Below, in pieces: positions 60,755-64,000 of a stretch of 64,000 bases of DNA. Within the stretch, counting starts at the first letter, position 1. Every line of letters starts with the position of its first letter. The notes beneath the pieces are model-generated. The model worked only from the letters and a program-made list of their open reading frames with translations, searched no databases and was not told the origin of the DNA. The position numbers and the translations under genes were made by a program. The DNA comes from Perilla frutescens (taxonomy: Eukaryota > Streptophyta > Magnoliopsida > Lamiales > Lamiaceae): contig BRKX01000002.1 in assembly GCA_026008535.1 (NCBI GenBank), positions 59,331,170-59,395,169 on the forward strand, given 5' to 3'.

Positions 60755-61865
60755 ATCACAATCATACCTAACCTCCCTTGAACTTTGACTAATTATTTTC
60801 ATCTCAACTTCACTGTCATGCCCACTGCACTTTTCACTAGTATCAGACTCACTTCCAGAATTTTCTTCTCCACTATCTAAATCAAACTCACTTGTAGAGG
60901 CTGACACTGGCTCACACTCTTCTTCAATGTACAACCCTTTATCTTTGTTATCCATCATCTCTTTACCCTTGCCAACATCTAACCCTTCATTGACACTCTT
61001 CTCAGCCACTAACCCCTCACTAAAAGTATTATCCATTAAGTCAAAGACAACCTCATCTGCCAACATACTCATATCTAGAACATAATCAACATTTGGAGAA
61101 CATTGCGTGTCTATAATTGGCTGTCTCACAACAATATCATCAAATGGGAAAATATGAACACTACAATCATCTTTACAATATAAGACACTAGCAACAATGT
61201 CATTAACACCATCATCATTCTCAAGAATTGACACACCATCAACTGACTTTTTTCCAAGCTTTAACTAACAGAGCTTATTAACTTCTAACATTCAAAATTG
61301 TTGTTTGTATTTCTTAATCATGTGTGAATGATAGAAAGTCCGTATCCTCCTTTTCAATTACTTCCCTGCCTCCAACATATTCTAATGAATTAGTAAAAAC
61401 CCATCTATCACCCTTGTGATATATCAACTTAATTATTACACAATCCATGACACCAAAGTCTACAGACAAAAAAAAAAAGAAACACAAATCAGAGGCAGAG
61501 CATAAAAACATGTAAAAATAGAGATTTTTGCAATAATTTATTAGTTTGGAACTGGATTCTTACCATCGTGTGAATTACGCGCAGATCTGACGTGACCAGA
61601 GAGACTCCGACATGGACGACCACGTTGCTTCCTCCAGTCCTACGTGGAGCAGAGAGTTGTGTGACGTGGTAGCCCTAAATTTTCTAAACCCTAACGAACA
61701 AGATTGAGAAATATCAATCAAGAATTTGAAGAATTTTCGAGAGATTGATTGAATCTGAAGAAGAACCCTAAATCCCTAAATTATGATCACTTGATAATTT
61801 GAAGAATTCGGGAGAGATTAGAAGGGGGCATGAGAGATTATGCAGGCGGGCCCCTGAACTTGGTT

Positions 61866-62384
61866 TTAAATAAAATGTATTATATTCCAAAACTATTTTT
61901 ATATATCATATTATATATATATATATATATATCAATAGTAGATTATATTTCTAAGTCCTATCAATGTGGATTTATTTTGATATTATTAAAAAAGAATAAA
62001 TAATGTAAATAAATAAAAAGCTTCTTATCCTGTGTTGTCTATCAATATATGCCTTTAATGTCTTGGATGTTATATTTTTAAAAATATTATAGCATTTTAT
62101 GAATTTTATTTATTGAATATCTTATTTAATTAATTAAGAATATGAAATATTATATATAAAAAATGGTAGCAAATTATAAATATATTATTTTTCCCCTTTT
62201 ATTTTGGTAGACAATTAATCATGCATTGAAAGTAAAACATATTTTCAATTATGATTTTTTTGATTGACTTGTTGCTTGCAAAATGTTTAGTATTCACGTG
62301 AGTTTGTTATTAATTTGTAAAATTAAACTGATTATGAGGTTGCTTCAAAATTGTTAAGTGGTATGATCTTGAAAGTTTGTGTAA
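61866..62384 (+). repeat. Right diverged direct repeat flanking the MULE
   Basis: Partner of 54796-55327. It begins within a few bases of the last MULE-like sequence and carries an extra (AT)n insertion at about 61910-61932. Confidence 0.85.
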
Positions 62385-63147
62385 CACTCCAAATCTAATC
62401 ATAGAAGCTCAATACATTTTCAAGAGCCCACATGTTAAGTTGAGTCCATTATTAATAAAAGGTCCATATGATGGACTTTCTAGCCGAATTATTATTTCTA
62501 TTATTTACGGCTCAGATATTGTTGAAACGAGATGAATGAATACATTAGACGATGGTGCTCATCGATACGAATCTATAAAACTTGGTTTTAATCATATAGA
62601 AATTCAATTAACCAAGATATGTTTTTTTCTCTAATTTAAATTCCAATTAGTGTTTATTTAGGAGGAAGTATAAATACTCTCAATACCACTTTGAGCCTCA
62701 TTTCTACCATTTCACACTTCATTCAAAGGGGAACAACCCCTTTCCCTTCCCCCTCTCTCTCTTGACCTCGCCAGTCGCTGCCACTCTCCTCTACCGCCGG
62801 AAAAAAAAAATTGACGGAATTTTTGACATGTTACACTTTTTGATTCCCCTCATTCTCCTTTTTCCATTTCTTTGATTATTTTTGAAATATTTTGAGGTTC
62901 AGGCATCCGATTTTCGGATCTAAGAGTGAGTTTAACCCTAATCTTTTAAAACCTTATTTCTTTCTTTAATTTTCGATTCTTATGGTTATAATTATGGATT
63001 TATGGGCTGTTTTGATTATTTTATATTTAAATATTATTTTGATCTTGATTTGAGTGTTTTTGGTGTTCTTGAGCACATTACAAGTTAAATGAGTGGTTGA
63101 AGAAATGAATGGGGTGGATTTTGATATTTTTGTGTGTGTGTTTAGTG
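62385..63147 (+). other. Promoter-like or LTR-like stretch
   Basis: It starts TGTAACACTCCAAATC near 62382, similar to the start of several plant gypsy LTRs. A TATA-like AAGTATAAATACTC lies near 62667, followed by a CT-rich leader and then GTGAGTTTAACCC (a donor-like site). No second LTR or coding sequence is in view, so it may equally be the promoter and 5' leader of a gene lying beyond the window. Confidence 0.35.
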
Positions 63148-63870
63148 TGTGTGCGCAATGGAGGATCTAGGGGGGCTGGAGGGGGCTCCAGCCCCCTCCC
63201 CCCAACTTGAATATCGCCGGAAAATTACTAGTAATGGTGGTTGATATTTTTGCTCAGCCCCCGTAGTCTTTCGGTATTTGGTGCATCTGTGGAAGGCGTC
63301 GGAGATCTATGGTGGTGAGAGTCAAATGGAAGAAGGAAAAAATCATCAAAGATCCGAGAAATTTATTGTCACTCCATTTTTGGAGCCCATTTGTAGAGGG
63401 TGAGCATGGTGATGGAGAAGAAAGATGAGTGAGAGAAGAGAGGAGATAGAGAGTAGAGAAGAAAGAGAAAATAGTTGAAGTGGTGGGCCACATCACATTT
63501 TTAAAATAATGGATTTTATATTTATTTAGTAGATGTTATAAGTGTATGATAATGGTGATTAAATGTAATTATTTATATTATTTTTAAAAATTCATATTTA
63601 TGAATAATATAGAGATTTTTTAATTGTAAAAATGATATTATTTCAATAAAATAATAAAAAGAAAAAAAGTTATGCTAAAAAAAACATCATACAAATTAAA
63701 AAAAAAGGGAATTTTTATACAAAAATGGTAGCAAACCATCCATTTTTTCGCTATATTTTTTTTTTTTTGTCGAACAAATAAATATAACATGGAGTCATCG
63801 ACCCATCACAATTGACAAAGCAATGTAGCCGCCCCTAACGATTTTTTCTGGTTCCGCCACTGTGTGTGCG
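63148..63870. mobile_element. Non-autonomous hAT element with perfect 8-bp duplication
   Basis: The element 63156-63862 (707 bp) starts CAATGGAGGATCTAG and ends with the complement of CAGTGGCGGAACCAG, terminal repeats matching at 11 of 15 bases. TGTGTGCG flanks it at 63148-63155 and 63863-63870. CAGTGGCGGA-type ends with 8-bp duplications are typical of plant hAT (Tip100-like) elements. No transposase is seen. A strong hairpin GGGGGCTGGAG / CTCCAGCCCCC sits at about 63171-63198. Confidence 0.9.
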
Positions 63871-64000
63871 TGCATACTGTTAGTGTGAGTGTGTGTGGGT
63901 ATCTTTTGTTTTATTTATTAATTTATTATTTCATTTTATAGTATGGACCAATTCAATTAAAGAGCTCATGTTATATTTCTAAGTATGCATTCTAGCTTAT
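63871..64000. other. AT-rich end of window, nothing seen
   Basis: 130 bp with a short GT-rich run at its start. No feature could be supported. Confidence 0.5.

Larger units (their letters stand above)
57000..61511 (-). pseudogene. MURA-like MULE transposase, interrupted
   Basis: On the minus strand the N-terminus is near 61450 (MDCVIIKLIYHKGDRW, then LEYVGG). An acidic Ser/Glu-rich region follows (61234-60755), then LGMTFSNTQEARSTIAKYSV (60401), the MuDR DNA-binding region (FLVNEFKPLI, 59100) and the MULE catalytic domain (58871-58527: KGIVKGQVLVAVGKDAVDQI, FPIAWAVTDKENTDNWKWFL). A SWIM finger (CTCRKWDLTGIPCSHA, 57920) and a CCHC knuckle (CSICHLEGHNSVTC) follow. Probable C-terminal exons lie at 57000-57420. 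The usual LDGCHLKG Asp is Gly here (RLGGCHLKG), so a catalytic acid is lost. Frameshifts, stops and two insertions break the frame. Confidence 0.85.
55544..61860. mobile_element. Decayed Mutator-like element (MULE) with two convergent genes
   Basis: The left end carries a MULE terminal repeat (GGCCAAATAGGCCCCTGAAC ...). Inside are a plus-strand GRF zinc-finger gene and a minus-strand MURA-type transposase, tail to tail. Two later insertions (59248-60283 and 60420-60749) split the transposase. On the right, GGCGGGCCCCTGAACTTGG at about 61842-61860 has the same, not the inverted, orientation as the left terminus. The true right end is therefore lost or rearranged, and the outer boundary is approximate. 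Confidence 0.7.

Noticed and set aside
63254..63496. 80-codon minus-strand frame
   Set aside because: It lies wholly inside the non-autonomous hAT element, is low-complexity (Ser/Leu/Pro), and has no domain.

Overview
The window is nuclear DNA of a eudicot plant. The genes are intron-rich with GT-AG splice sites and closely resemble Arabidopsis families. The spacers are AT-rich and packed with plant transposons (Ty1/copia, MULE, hAT, Stowaway, SINE, CACTA-like and Helitron-like). I cannot name the species.

Five host genes can be read. (1) 1-2193, minus: the 5' part of a plastid-type membrane protein with TPR-like repeats, running off the left edge. (2) 17374-17699, plus: exon 1 of a CBSX5-like CBS-domain protein, cut off from any visible remainder. 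(3) 37884-40679, plus: a complete five-exon AIRP2-like RING E3 ligase with a G-box/ABRE upstream. (4) 41347-43925, minus: a complete internal alternative NADH dehydrogenase (NDA type), convergent with gene 3. (5) 46459-48593 and 49018-52448, minus: a tandem pair of nine-exon S1/P1-type nucleases, ENDO5-like and ENDO4-like.

The left-centre (5-28 kb) is a complex recent rearrangement. An 8-kb block holding a CACTA-like end and a decayed copia element occurs twice in direct orientation (5093-13070 and 19510-27485), with the same stops, frameshifts and target-site duplication in both copies. Between them lie two inverted 1.26-kb arms (13070-14330 and 18205-19466) around 3.9 kb of unique DNA that carries the CBSX5 fragment. 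The second block appears to be inserted into a Helitron-like element whose hairpin-CTAG end survives at 27520-27549. A diverged third copy of the arm lies near the nuclease genes (about 52885-53152).

The middle (27.5-37.6 kb) has no visible genes. It holds two Stowaway MITEs, a long AAT microsatellite and an hAT-like element with a TIR element nested in it.

The right end (54.8-62.4 kb) is a decayed MULE. A GRF zinc-finger gene (plus) and a MURA-like transposase (minus) converge, as in the two-gene MuDR layout. The transposase is broken by a 1036-bp fold-back MULE (9-bp target duplication) and by a solo LTR (5-bp duplication). Diverged direct repeats of about 0.5 kb flank the whole. A non-autonomous hAT element with a perfect 8-bp target duplication closes the window.
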